From Pseudomonadota bacterium (lineage in GTDB: Bacteria > Pseudomonadota > Alphaproteobacteria > Sphingomonadales > Sphingomonadaceae): DNA of 64,000 bases. The notes beneath the pieces are model-generated. The model was not told where the DNA came from. It was given only the letters and a program-made list of their open reading frames with translations, and searched no databases. Location: assembly GCA_023436615.1 (NCBI GenBank), contig JAEZIO010000020.1, forward strand, positions 12,225-76,224, written 5' to 3'. Shown piece by piece: positions 31,828 through 38,918 of the stretch (the stretch's first letter is position 1; each line of letters starts with the position of its first letter). The translations under genes were made by a program, and so were the position numbers.

Positions 31828-32890
31828 GAACAGCTCCGAAGACCGAAAGACGAGCCTATCAGACGCGCACTGTGCGGTGCAACAAAACCGCGCTCCGCGC
31901 CCGCTGACGCTGTTCCTGGAGCTGGTGCGCATGCTCTCGAAGACGCAGCCGGAGCTCGCCGCCAAAGCGCTTGAAGGGCTGTCCCGCTATGAGGAAGCGC
32001 CGCGGGCGCGGCCGGGGCGACAGCGGCAGGCGCTCGCGCGGGTGCGCGGAGCTTCGCTTCGCGATTGCGGCGGCGCCGGAGCCCCGGTCGTGCTCTTGCC
32101 GTCGCTGATCAATCCGCCAGACGTGCTCGACCTCGACGAGCAGGTTTCGCTTGCCCAAGCGATCGCAGGCATGGGCAGGCACGCGCTGCTGCTCGACTGG
32201 GGCCGTGCACGCGAGCGTTCGCAGCTCGACCTCGGCGGCCATATCGAGGAGTTGCTTCTGCCACTGCTTCGCGAGGTCGGAGAGCCTGTCGCGCTGATCG
32301 GCTATTGCCTCGGCGGCACGATGGCGATCGCCGCCGCCAATCGTCTCCCTCTGGAGTGCCTCGTCACCCTTGCCGCACCGTGGCGCTTCTCGGCTTATCC
32401 CGAAGGGGCCCGCGCCTCCTTGAAGCAGCTGTGGGAATCGTCGCGGACGACCGCAGAGCAGCTTGGCGCGTTGCCAATGGAAGTGCTTCAGGCAGCATTC
32501 TGGTCGCTCGACCCGCGCAGCACGGTGGCGAAATTCGCTCGCTTCGCCGAGGTCGACGCCGACAGCACCGAGGCACACCGGTTCGTGACCCTCGAGGATT
32601 GGGCGAACGAGGGCGAGCCCCTGCCCTGCCCCGCCGCGCGCGAGCTGCTCGAGGACATGTTCGACCGTGACTTGCCCGGCAACGGCGAATGGCGCGTCGA
32701 CGGCAAGGCGGTATCCGACACTCTTGACGTGCCGCTCGTCAACGTCACGGCCGCGAACGATCGAATAACTCCGGCGACCGCGGCGCCCTCGGGTGAAACG
32801 CTCCATGTCGATGCCGGCCATGTCGGAATGATCGTCGGCTCTGCTCGCAAGCAGCTTCACGCAGTCCTTGCCGAAGTGCTTCGCCGATGA
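31826..32890 (+). CDS. PHA synthase-like alpha/beta hydrolase (short form)
   Basis: 354 residues if read from ATG 31826; GTG 31877 or ATG 31931 are alternatives, and the 31826 ATG overlaps the phaR start. The nucleophile elbow IGYCLGGTMAIAAA uses Cys161, as in PhaC, and the other triad members are the Asp of NVTAANDRITP and the His of DAGHVGMIV. It lacks the long N-terminal domain of class I synthases (about 600 residues). It may be a PHA synthase-related thioesterase, an accessory enzyme, or a real short synthase. Confidence 0.75.
   Translation: MNSSEDRKTSLSDAHCAVQQNRAPRPLTLFLELVRMLSKTQPELAAKALEGLSRYEEAPRARPGRQRQALARVRGASLRDCGGAGAPVVLLPSLINPPDVLDLDEQVSLAQAIAGMGRHALLLDWGRARERSQLDLGGHIEELLLPLLREVGEPVALIGYCLGGTMAIAAANRLPLECLVTLAAPWRFSAYPEGARASLKQLWESSRTTAEQLGALPMEVLQAAFWSLDPRSTVAKFARFAEVDADSTEAHRFVTLEDWANEGEPLPCPAARELLEDMFDRDLPGNGEWRVDGKAVSDTLDVPLVNVTAANDRITPATAAPSGETLHVDAGHVGMIVGSARKQLHAVLAEVLRR
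31866..31881. promoter_or_regulatory. Candidate PhaR operator upstream of phaR
   Basis: CGCAC-T-GTGCG (31866-31876) overlaps TGC-GGT-GCA (31873-31881). PhaR of Paracoccus is known to bind CTGC-N3-GCAG-like DNA, so the TGC-N3-GCA core fits autoregulation. A weak TTGCAC -35 on the minus strand overlaps it. Located 39-54 bases before the phaR start and inside the longest reading of the PhaC-like gene. Confidence 0.35.
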
Positions 32891-32967
32891 TGGCGCACCC
32901 AAGAGGATTCGAACCTCTGACCTCTGCCTTCGGAGGGCAGCGCTCTATCCAGCTGAGCTATGGGTGC
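32891..32967 (-). tRNA. tRNA-Arg (anticodon CCG)
   Basis: A 77-base cloverleaf on the minus strand with acceptor stem GCACCCA/TGGGTGC, discriminator G, D-arm AGCTCAGCTGGATAGAGC, anticodon loop CTCCGAA (CCG, reads CGG) and T-arm AGAGGTTCGAATCCTCT. The CCA end is encoded. Its 3' end touches the stop codon of the PhaC-like gene without any spacer. Confidence 0.97.
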
Positions 32968-33028
32968 GTGGCGCTGCGACTTAGCGGCGGCGGTTGCATG
33001 CGACAAGGTGTGGGGCGATGAAACCGCG

Positions 33029-34156
33029 ATGCGCATCTCTCTCTTTCTTGCGGTTGCCGCTTTGGTGACGACCGCCGCGACCGCCGCTGACCGCCCTCGC
33101 GCACGCGAAGCGGGTATCGGCTTCGGGATCCTGCCGACCGGGCCGCTGAACGCGATCACCGACGTCGCCGGCGTAAAGGTCGGGCACGTGACGATCATCG
33201 AGGGTAAGGCGATCCGCACCGGTGTCACCGCGGTCCTTGCGCATGGCGGCAACCTCTACCAGGACAAGGTGCCGGCGGGCTTCGCGGTCGGCAACGGCTA
33301 CGGCAAGTTCATGGGGTCGACGCAGATCGCGGAGCTTGGCGAGATCGAGACGCCGATCGTCCTCACCAACACGCTTAGCGTACCCGAAGCCGCGGCTGGA
33401 AACATCGAGTGGACGCTGCGGCAACCGGGGAACCGCGATGTCCGCTCGGTCAACGCCGTCGTCGGCGAGACCAATGACGGCTTTCTGAACGACATTCGGG
33501 CGCGTCGCGTACGGCCGGCTGATGCGATCGCCGCAATCGAGTCGGCCAAGGCAGGGCCGGTCGACGAAGGGGCCGTCGGCGCTGGAACGGGAACGGTCGC
33601 CTTCGGCTGGAAAGGCGGCATCGGCACCAGCTCGCGCAAGCTGCCCGCGAAGCTCGGCGGCTGGACCGTCGGCGTGCTCGTGCAAACGAACTTCGGCGGT
33701 ATCCTCGACGTCGCCGGCGTCCCAATCGGCCAGGAACTCGGCCAGTATTTCCTGAAGAACGAGCTTGCGGCCGGTTCTGCCGACGGCTCGGTGATCATTG
33801 TACTTGCAACCGATGCGCCCCTCTCCGACCGCAACCTCGAGCGTCTTGCTCGCCGCACGTTCCTCGGCATCGCGCGGACCGGCTCGCCGATGACGAACGG
33901 ATCGGGCGACTACGCGCTCGCTTTTTCAACGAATGCCGATGTGCGCCGGACCGCCGAACGGCGAGCCAGGCCAAGCGGCATTGTCGACTTGCCAAACGAG
34001 CAGATGTCGCCGCTTTTCCAGGCGGCGGTGGAGGCGACCGAGGAAGCGGTCATCAACTCGCTTTTCGCCGCAACCACGATGGAAGGAGCGCAGGGCGAGA
34101 TCCGCGCACTGCCGGTCGGCGACGTCATCCGGCTCTACCGGCGGGCGCGCCGCTAG
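33029..34156 (+). CDS. DmpA-type beta-aminopeptidase (P1/S58 family), exported
   Basis: 375 residues. A signal peptide (MRISLFLAVAALVTTAATAA) directs it to the periplasm. The S58 family autocleaves before the catalytic Ser: here Gly253-Ser254 in ADGSVIIVLATDAPL. Other family motifs are GPLNAITDVAGVKVGHVTII and GETNDGFLND. These enzymes release N-terminal D- or beta-amino acids. Length, signal and cleavage site are complete. Confidence 0.9.
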   Translation: MRISLFLAVAALVTTAATAADRPRAREAGIGFGILPTGPLNAITDVAGVKVGHVTIIEGKAIRTGVTAVLAHGGNLYQDKVPAGFAVGNGYGKFMGSTQIAELGEIETPIVLTNTLSVPEAAAGNIEWTLRQPGNRDVRSVNAVVGETNDGFLNDIRARRVRPADAIAAIESAKAGPVDEGAVGAGTGTVAFGWKGGIGTSSRKLPAKLGGWTVGVLVQTNFGGILDVAGVPIGQELGQYFLKNELAAGSADGSVIIVLATDAPLSDRNLERLARRTFLGIARTGSPMTNGSGDYALAFSTNADVRRTAERRARPSGIVDLPNEQMSPLFQAAVEATEEAVINSLFAATTMEGAQGEIRALPVGDVIRLYRRARR

Positions 34157-34202
34157 CCCAACTTCGGGAACCCCCGGCTCCGGCCCGCCGTTCACGCGGC
34201 GC

Positions 34203-34985
34203 ATGGAACATCAGACGACGCTCGAAAAGACGCTGTACGCGCCGCCTCCGAAGCGCGAGGAATTCTACACGGAAGTCATCGAGCTTCTTGCCGCGTCGGA
34301 GATCCCGTTCCTGCTATCCGGGACCTACGCCCTCGCGGCCTACACGGGCATCGTCAGGCCGACCAAGGACGTGGATGTCTTCACCACCGCCGGCGACTGC
34401 CTGAAGATCCTCGCCTACTTCAAGGAAAAGGGCTTCGACGTGGAGATCGTCGATGACCGCTGGCTGGCGCGGATCACCAACGACGACATCTTCGTCGACG
34501 TCATCTTCAACATGCCGACCGCATCGACGCACGTCACCGAAGACTGGTTCGACAATTCGCCACGCGCGCAGCTTTTCGGGACCGAAGTGCACCTGGTGCC
34601 GCCGACCGAGTTCGTCTGGTCGAAGATGTTCGTTCAGGACCGTCACCGGTACGACGGCGCCGACGTCGCCCACATGATCCTGAAGCGGCACGGGGAAATC
34701 GACTGGCGGCGGCTGCTGAATCATATGGAGCTTCACTGGGAGGTGCTGCTCATTCACCTGCTCAACTTCCGCTACATCTATCCGAGCGAGCGGGATTCCG
34801 TCCCGCAATGGCTCCTCGACGAGCTGCTCGACCGCCTGCGCGTCCAGAACAGCATCCCGGCACCGGGAATGAAGGTGTGCCGCGGGCGCATCTTCTCGCC
34901 GCGCGATTACATGACCGACGTCAACGAGTGGGGATTCTCCGAGCCCGTCGGCAACCTCGAAGAACAATATCACGAGCCGCATTGA
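34203..34985 (+). CDS. Nucleotidyltransferase-superfamily protein
   Basis: 260 residues from ATG 34203. The core reads FLLSGTYALAAYTGIVRPTK followed by DVDVF, which carries the GS/GT-x(10)-D-x-D motif of DNA-polymerase-beta-like nucleotidyltransferases (AbiEii or kanamycin type). The sequence after (VEIVDDRWLARITNDDIFVD) gives the third Asp. Substrate unknown. It overlaps the following metallophosphoesterase as TGATG, so both form a coupled pair. It could modify a small molecule, RNA or protein; a toxin role is possible but not shown. Confidence 0.8.
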   Translation: MEHQTTLEKTLYAPPPKREEFYTEVIELLAASEIPFLLSGTYALAAYTGIVRPTKDVDVFTTAGDCLKILAYFKEKGFDVEIVDDRWLARITNDDIFVDVIFNMPTASTHVTEDWFDNSPRAQLFGTEVHLVPPTEFVWSKMFVQDRHRYDGADVAHMILKRHGEIDWRRLLNHMELHWEVLLIHLLNFRYIYPSERDSVPQWLLDELLDRLRVQNSIPAPGMKVCRGRIFSPRDYMTDVNEWGFSEPVGNLEEQYHEPH

Positions 34986-35692
34986 TGAAGATTGCAGCGA
35001 TCGGCGATCTCCACGTCACCGAAGACAGCGTTTCCCCTTACGCGCAGATGTTCGTGGAAATCTCCGATTCCGCGGACGTGCTCCTGCTGTGCGGCGACCT
35101 CACGAATTTCGGCAAGGAACGCGAGGCCGAGATCCTCGCCGAGGACATCCGCAAATGCACGATCCCCGTGCTCGGCGTGCTCGGCAACCACGATTACGAA
35201 TGCGGGATCCACGAGACGGTCGCGCACATTCTCCGCGATGCGGGAATGATCGTTCTCGACGAGCAAGCGCATGAAATCGACGGCGTCGGCTTCGCCGGCG
35301 TCAAGGGCTTCATCGGCGGCTTCGGCCGCGGCGAGCTCGCGCCGTTCGGCGAGCCAGAGATCAAGGCGTTCGTCGACATCGCGAACAACGAGGCGCGCAA
35401 GTTGGAGAACGGATTGCGCTCGCTTCGGACGGAGAAAGCCGTCGCTGTCCTGCACTATTCGCCGGTGGTCGACACGTTGGTGGGCGAGCCGATCGAGATC
35501 TTCCAGTACCTCGGCTCGCAGCGCCTCGCAGACGCGATCGACCGCTTCGACAACATCGCCTTCGTCGTCCACGGCCACGCACATCACGGGACCTACGAAG
35601 GCAAGACGCTGCGCGGCACTCCCGTCTACAACGTTGCGCAATTCGTGCTGCGGGAAGCGGTGGGCAAGCCCTACACCATCCTCGAAGCCTGA
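34985..35692 (+). CDS. Metallophosphoesterase
   Basis: 235 residues with a full calcineurin-like set: AAIGDLHVTE, LLLCGDLTNF, VLGNHDYECG, VLHYSPVVD and VVHGHAHHG. It binds two metals and hydrolyses a phosphoester, phosphodiester or nucleotide. Its start is inside the stop of the nucleotidyltransferase gene, suggesting that it acts on the same substrate, possibly reversing or clearing the modification. Target unknown. Confidence 0.9.
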   Translation: MKIAAIGDLHVTEDSVSPYAQMFVEISDSADVLLLCGDLTNFGKEREAEILAEDIRKCTIPVLGVLGNHDYECGIHETVAHILRDAGMIVLDEQAHEIDGVGFAGVKGFIGGFGRGELAPFGEPEIKAFVDIANNEARKLENGLRSLRTEKAVAVLHYSPVVDTLVGEPIEIFQYLGSQRLADAIDRFDNIAFVVHGHAHHGTYEGKTLRGTPVYNVAQFVLREAVGKPYTILEA

Positions 35693-36754
35693 CTATTTCT
35701 TCCCTTCGCCGGGGATCGGCGTGGGCGTGTCCAGCGCTTCGCGGACGTACAGGCGCTTGATCAGCACATAGGTGACGACGGTCAACGGCGCCGCGAAGAA
35801 CACACCGACGATGCCGAACAGAAGCGCGAAGGCGAGCAGGGCGAACAGCAGCACCACCGCGGGCACCTCGACCGCATATTGCTGGATGACGGGCTGGATC
35901 AGGTAGGCCTCGAAATGCTGCACGAAGACGTACATTCCAGCCGTCCACAACGCGAGCTCCGGGCTTTGGACGAGCGCGATCAAGATTCCCGGAACTGCCG
36001 AGAGGATCGGACCCGCAAACGGAATGAACTCGAAGAAACCTGCGAGGATTCCGAGGACCAGCCACGATTGCACGCCCAGCAGCCACAGGCCTGTGCCGGT
36101 CATCACGCCGATCACCACCATCGCCACGAGCTGCCCGCGCAGCCACAAGCGGAGCGCCTTTTCCGAATCGTCCATCGCTTCCGCAATGAGCGAGCGGCGA
36201 TGTGCCGGGACGAGCTTGATCGCACCCGTTCGATAGAAGCGCGGCTCCGCGGCAAGGAATATGCCGCCGAAGAAGACGATCAGGAGGTTGGCGAGACCGG
36301 TGCTCGCGGCGGAAAGCCAGCTGCTGAATCGCGAGACGAGCGCCCCGCCGTGACGGTGCAACTCGGCAAGCCAGCTCTGGAGCGGATGCGCGAGGCCCAC
36401 TCCGGCAAGCCATTCATCGACAGTCGCCAGGGCCCGCGGCATCGTATCGGCAAGCGTTTCCGTCTGCGCCGCGATCTGCCTCCCGAGCATCCACGCGACC
36501 GCGCCAATGACTGCGAGGATCAGCAGCACGGCGATGAGCACGGCCAGTCCGTCCGGCACGCGGAGGCGATTGACGAATGGGTCGGCGATCGTCCGGATTA
36601 TCGTCGCCACGACGACCGCGCCGAACAGGAGCACGAGGACGGTTCGCAACTGCCACGCGAGGAAGGCGAGCACGACGAGGCCGATGACGATCAACGCCCG
36701 CCGCACGAACTCCGCGTCGCCACTCCGCTTCCGTTCAGCCAATTCGCGCTCCAA
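35693..36754 (-). CDS. AI-2E family transporter (YhhT/PerM type)
   Basis: 353 residues, start TTG 36754 (GGAGGT adjacent); a few codons either way are possible. About eight membrane helices with a soluble part between (about 110-150). ILAGFFEFIPFAGPILSAVP and the loop QHFEAYLIQPVI are hallmarks of the AI-2E/UPF0118 family. Family members export autoinducer-2, ions or other solutes; substrate cannot be assigned. The gene ends next to the phosphoesterase stop. Confidence 0.88.
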   Translation of the reverse strand: MERELAERKRSGDAEFVRRALIVIGLVVLAFLAWQLRTVLVLLFGAVVVATIIRTIADPFVNRLRVPDGLAVLIAVLLILAVIGAVAWMLGRQIAAQTETLADTMPRALATVDEWLAGVGLAHPLQSWLAELHRHGGALVSRFSSWLSAASTGLANLLIVFFGGIFLAAEPRFYRTGAIKLVPAHRRSLIAEAMDDSEKALRLWLRGQLVAMVVIGVMTGTGLWLLGVQSWLVLGILAGFFEFIPFAGPILSAVPGILIALVQSPELALWTAGMYVFVQHFEAYLIQPVIQQYAVEVPAVVLLFALLAFALLFGIVGVFFAAPLTVVTYVLIKRLYVREALDTPTPIPGEGKK

Positions 36755-36796
36755 CCTCCGTCATCAACGACGATGAATAGCGGCTGGATAGAAAAA

Positions 36797-36810
36797 CTGT
36801 TCCGGAACAG
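36797..36810. promoter_or_regulatory. Perfect 14-bp palindrome between divergent genes
   Basis: CTGTTCC-GGAACAG is a perfect inverted repeat in the 109-base gap between the AI-2E permease and the DOPA-dioxygenase-like gene. It lies 43 bases from one start and 54 from the other, where an operator would be expected. No regulator is adjacent. Confidence 0.35.
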
Positions 36811-36863
36811 AAAGGATTACGCCGTGCGACCAATCGCGTCCTTCATGTGTTGGAGAGATTCGC

Positions 36864-37712
36864 ATGAGCAGAATGCCCGTCATCTTCATCGGCCACGGAA
36901 GCCCGATGAACACGCTTGAGCTGAACGGCTTCACGCGCGGCTGGCGCTCGGTCGGAAAGGCGCTGCCGCGTCCGCGCGCGATCGTCGTCGTGTCCGCCCA
37001 CTGGTATTTCGGCGCGACGGCGGTGACGGCAATGGAACGGCCGCGGACGATCCACGATTTCTACGGCTTCCCGCGCGAGCTTTTCGCTTTCGATTATCCG
37101 GCTCCCGGATCGCCCGACGTCGCGCAGGAGGTCGTCGAAGCGGTGAAGCCGATCTGGTGCGGCCTCGACCGCGACCAATGGGGCCTCGACCACGGCACCT
37201 GGAGCGTCCTCGCGCACGTCTACCCGGACGCCGACATTCCCGTCATCCAGCTATCGATCAACGCGCTGAAGCCACTCGATTACCATGTCGAGCTCGGCCG
37301 CAAGCTCGCGCCGCTACGGGACCGGGACATCCTGATCCTCGCCAGCGGCAATGTCGTCCACAACCTTCGCCGCATCGAGTGGGACAAGCCCGACTCGGCG
37401 TTCGACTGGGCTGAGCGGTTCGACGATGCCGTGCAGGCCCAGCTTGGATCATCGCCCGGGGACATCCTTCGAACGACCGAGCATCGCAATTACGATTTGG
37501 CCGTGCCGACGCCCGACCATTTCGTGCCGCTGCTTTACGTCGCGGGCGTCGCCGCCGAATCCGGCGAGGTGATGAAGCCGTTCCTCAAAGGCTATGCGAT
37601 GGGGTCCCTGTCGATGACCTGCTACGGAGCCGGTGCCGACTTCGACTGCACTGTCGAAGAGGGCGCGGCCGACATCCCGGATCACCTTCCGGCCGATCAG
37701 ACGAATATCTAG
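36864..37712 (+). CDS. Class III extradiol dioxygenase, DOPA-4,5-dioxygenase (YgiD) type
   Basis: 282 residues. Zn or Fe ligands expected for the LigB-like fold can be seen in VIFIGHGSPMNTLE, IVVVSAHWYFGATAV and GLDHGTWSVLAHVYPDADIP, with later ASGNVVHNLRRI. YgiD of E. coli opens the ring of L-DOPA at 4,5. Its closeness to the aromatic catabolic island (it ends on the E2 stop) could be meaningful. Physiological substrate unknown. Confidence 0.88.
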   Translation: MSRMPVIFIGHGSPMNTLELNGFTRGWRSVGKALPRPRAIVVVSAHWYFGATAVTAMERPRTIHDFYGFPRELFAFDYPAPGSPDVAQEVVEAVKPIWCGLDRDQWGLDHGTWSVLAHVYPDADIPVIQLSINALKPLDYHVELGRKLAPLRDRDILILASGNVVHNLRRIEWDKPDSAFDWAERFDDAVQAQLGSSPGDILRTTEHRNYDLAVPTPDHFVPLLYVAGVAAESGEVMKPFLKGYAMGSLSMTCYGAGADFDCTVEEGAADIPDHLPADQTNI

Positions 37713-38917
37713 GCGGCAGGCCAGCCTTCGATGATTTCGACGAAGCGCGTGAGCCAGGCGTTCGTCTGGTGCCCGTCGACGACGCGATGGTCGATCGTCA
37801 GCGTCACGTAAGCCATCGGCCGCACCAGGATCGCGTCTTCGCCCCCGAGCTCGCGGACCACTACGCGCTTTTCGAGCTTGCCGACGCCAAGGATCGCGGC
37901 CTGGCCCTGGTGCAGGATGATCGGTGCCGCGAGCAGCGAGCCGGAAACGCCGTGATTCGAAATCGTGAAGCTGCCGCCGGAGATGTCGGCTCCACTGAGT
38001 TGGTTGTCCCGCGCCCGGCGGGTCAGGTCGTCCAGCTTGGCGCCGATTTGCTCGAGGCTGAGGCTTCCCGCGTCCTTTACGACCGGAACGATCAGCCCCT
38101 TTTCGCCGAGCGCGGTACCGACGCCGATGTCGACGGTCGGCGAGATCGCGATGCGGTCGTCCTCCCAGCGGCCGTTTATCGCGGGCGCGACAGCCATCGC
38201 GTCGGCCGCCGCTTTGACGATGTAGGCGGTGTAGCTGAGCTTGACCCCGCGCGCGGCCATCGCGGCCTTGTGCGCCGCGACCGCTGAAAAATCCGCTTCG
38301 AACACTGCGGTGACGTGCGGCTGCTCGGCGACGGCCCGCGCCATGTTCTCCGCAATCTTCAGCCGCATCCGATCGTGCGGAATATCCTGCCCCGAGAATT
38401 GGCGCGGCTGCGCGTTCGGTGGCTCGCCGGTGCTGCTGACGGTCACGGCGGCAGCCGCACGGTCGACATCCTCACGGGTAACGCGGCCGCCCCTCCCCGT
38501 CCCCTCGATCCGAGACGGGTCGATCCCGTGCTGAAGGCATGCACGACGGACGGACGGAGACAGCCGAGACTCTGGCGACAGACCGGCCTCGTTCGCCCTG
38601 AGCGAAGTCGAAGGGCGTCCAGACTGTGCTTGCGCAGAACGCCCTTCGACTTCGGGCTTCGCACTGCGCTCAGGACGACCGTCACTCTCGGAAGATATCC
38701 GTCCCAGCACCGCGCCCGGCAGCGCCTCGGCATCGGTGTCCAGCAAAATCTCGGAAAGCACCCCCGCGGCCGGCGCCGGCACTTCCTGTGTGACCTTGTC
38801 CGTCTCGAGCTCGACCAGCGGATCGTTCTCGGCGACTGTTTCACCGACGCGCTTTAGCCACGAGCGGACGACCGCTTTCGTCCCCTCCTGCTCGTCCGGA
38901 ACGCGGATCTCGATCAA
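37709..38917 (-). CDS. Dihydrolipoyl acyltransferase E2 of a 2-oxoacid dehydrogenase
   Basis: 402 residues from TTG 38917, two bases after the E1 stop. Order: lipoyl domain (1-76; lipoylated Lys41 in LETDKVTQE), a linker containing a palindromic DNA insert (about 81-108), the E1/E3-binding domain (117-150; SPSVRRACLQHGIDPSRIEG) and the acyltransferase core ending with the active-site motif DHRVVDGHQ. Only one lipoyl domain. Together with the fused E1 it should form an acyl-CoA from a branched-chain or aromatic 2-oxoacid. No E3 gene is nearby, so the housekeeping one is likely used. Confidence 0.92.
   Translation of the reverse strand: MIEIRVPDEQEGTKAVVRSWLKRVGETVAENDPLVELETDKVTQEVPAPAAGVLSEILLDTDAEALPGAVLGRISSESDGRPERSAKPEVEGRSAQAQSGRPSTSLRANEAGLSPESRLSPSVRRACLQHGIDPSRIEGTGRGGRVTREDVDRAAAAVTVSSTGEPPNAQPRQFSGQDIPHDRMRLKIAENMARAVAEQPHVTAVFEADFSAVAAHKAAMAARGVKLSYTAYIVKAAADAMAVAPAINGRWEDDRIAISPTVDIGVGTALGEKGLIVPVVKDAGSLSLEQIGAKLDDLTRRARDNQLSGADISGGSFTISNHGVSGSLLAAPIILHQGQAAILGVGKLEKRVVVRELGGEDAILVRPMAYVTLTIDHRVVDGHQTNAWLTRFVEIIEGWPAA
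38594..38677. repeat. Palindromic repeat inside the E2 linker
   Basis: Left arm 38594-38617 and right arm 38640-38677 are inverted copies; the right arm carries a 14-base extra segment. The core CGAAGTCGAAGGGC with CCTGAGCG next to it is like intergenic palindromes I know from sphingomonads. It is read in frame as linker residues about 81-108 of E2. Confidence 0.75.
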
Positions 38918-38918
38918 T

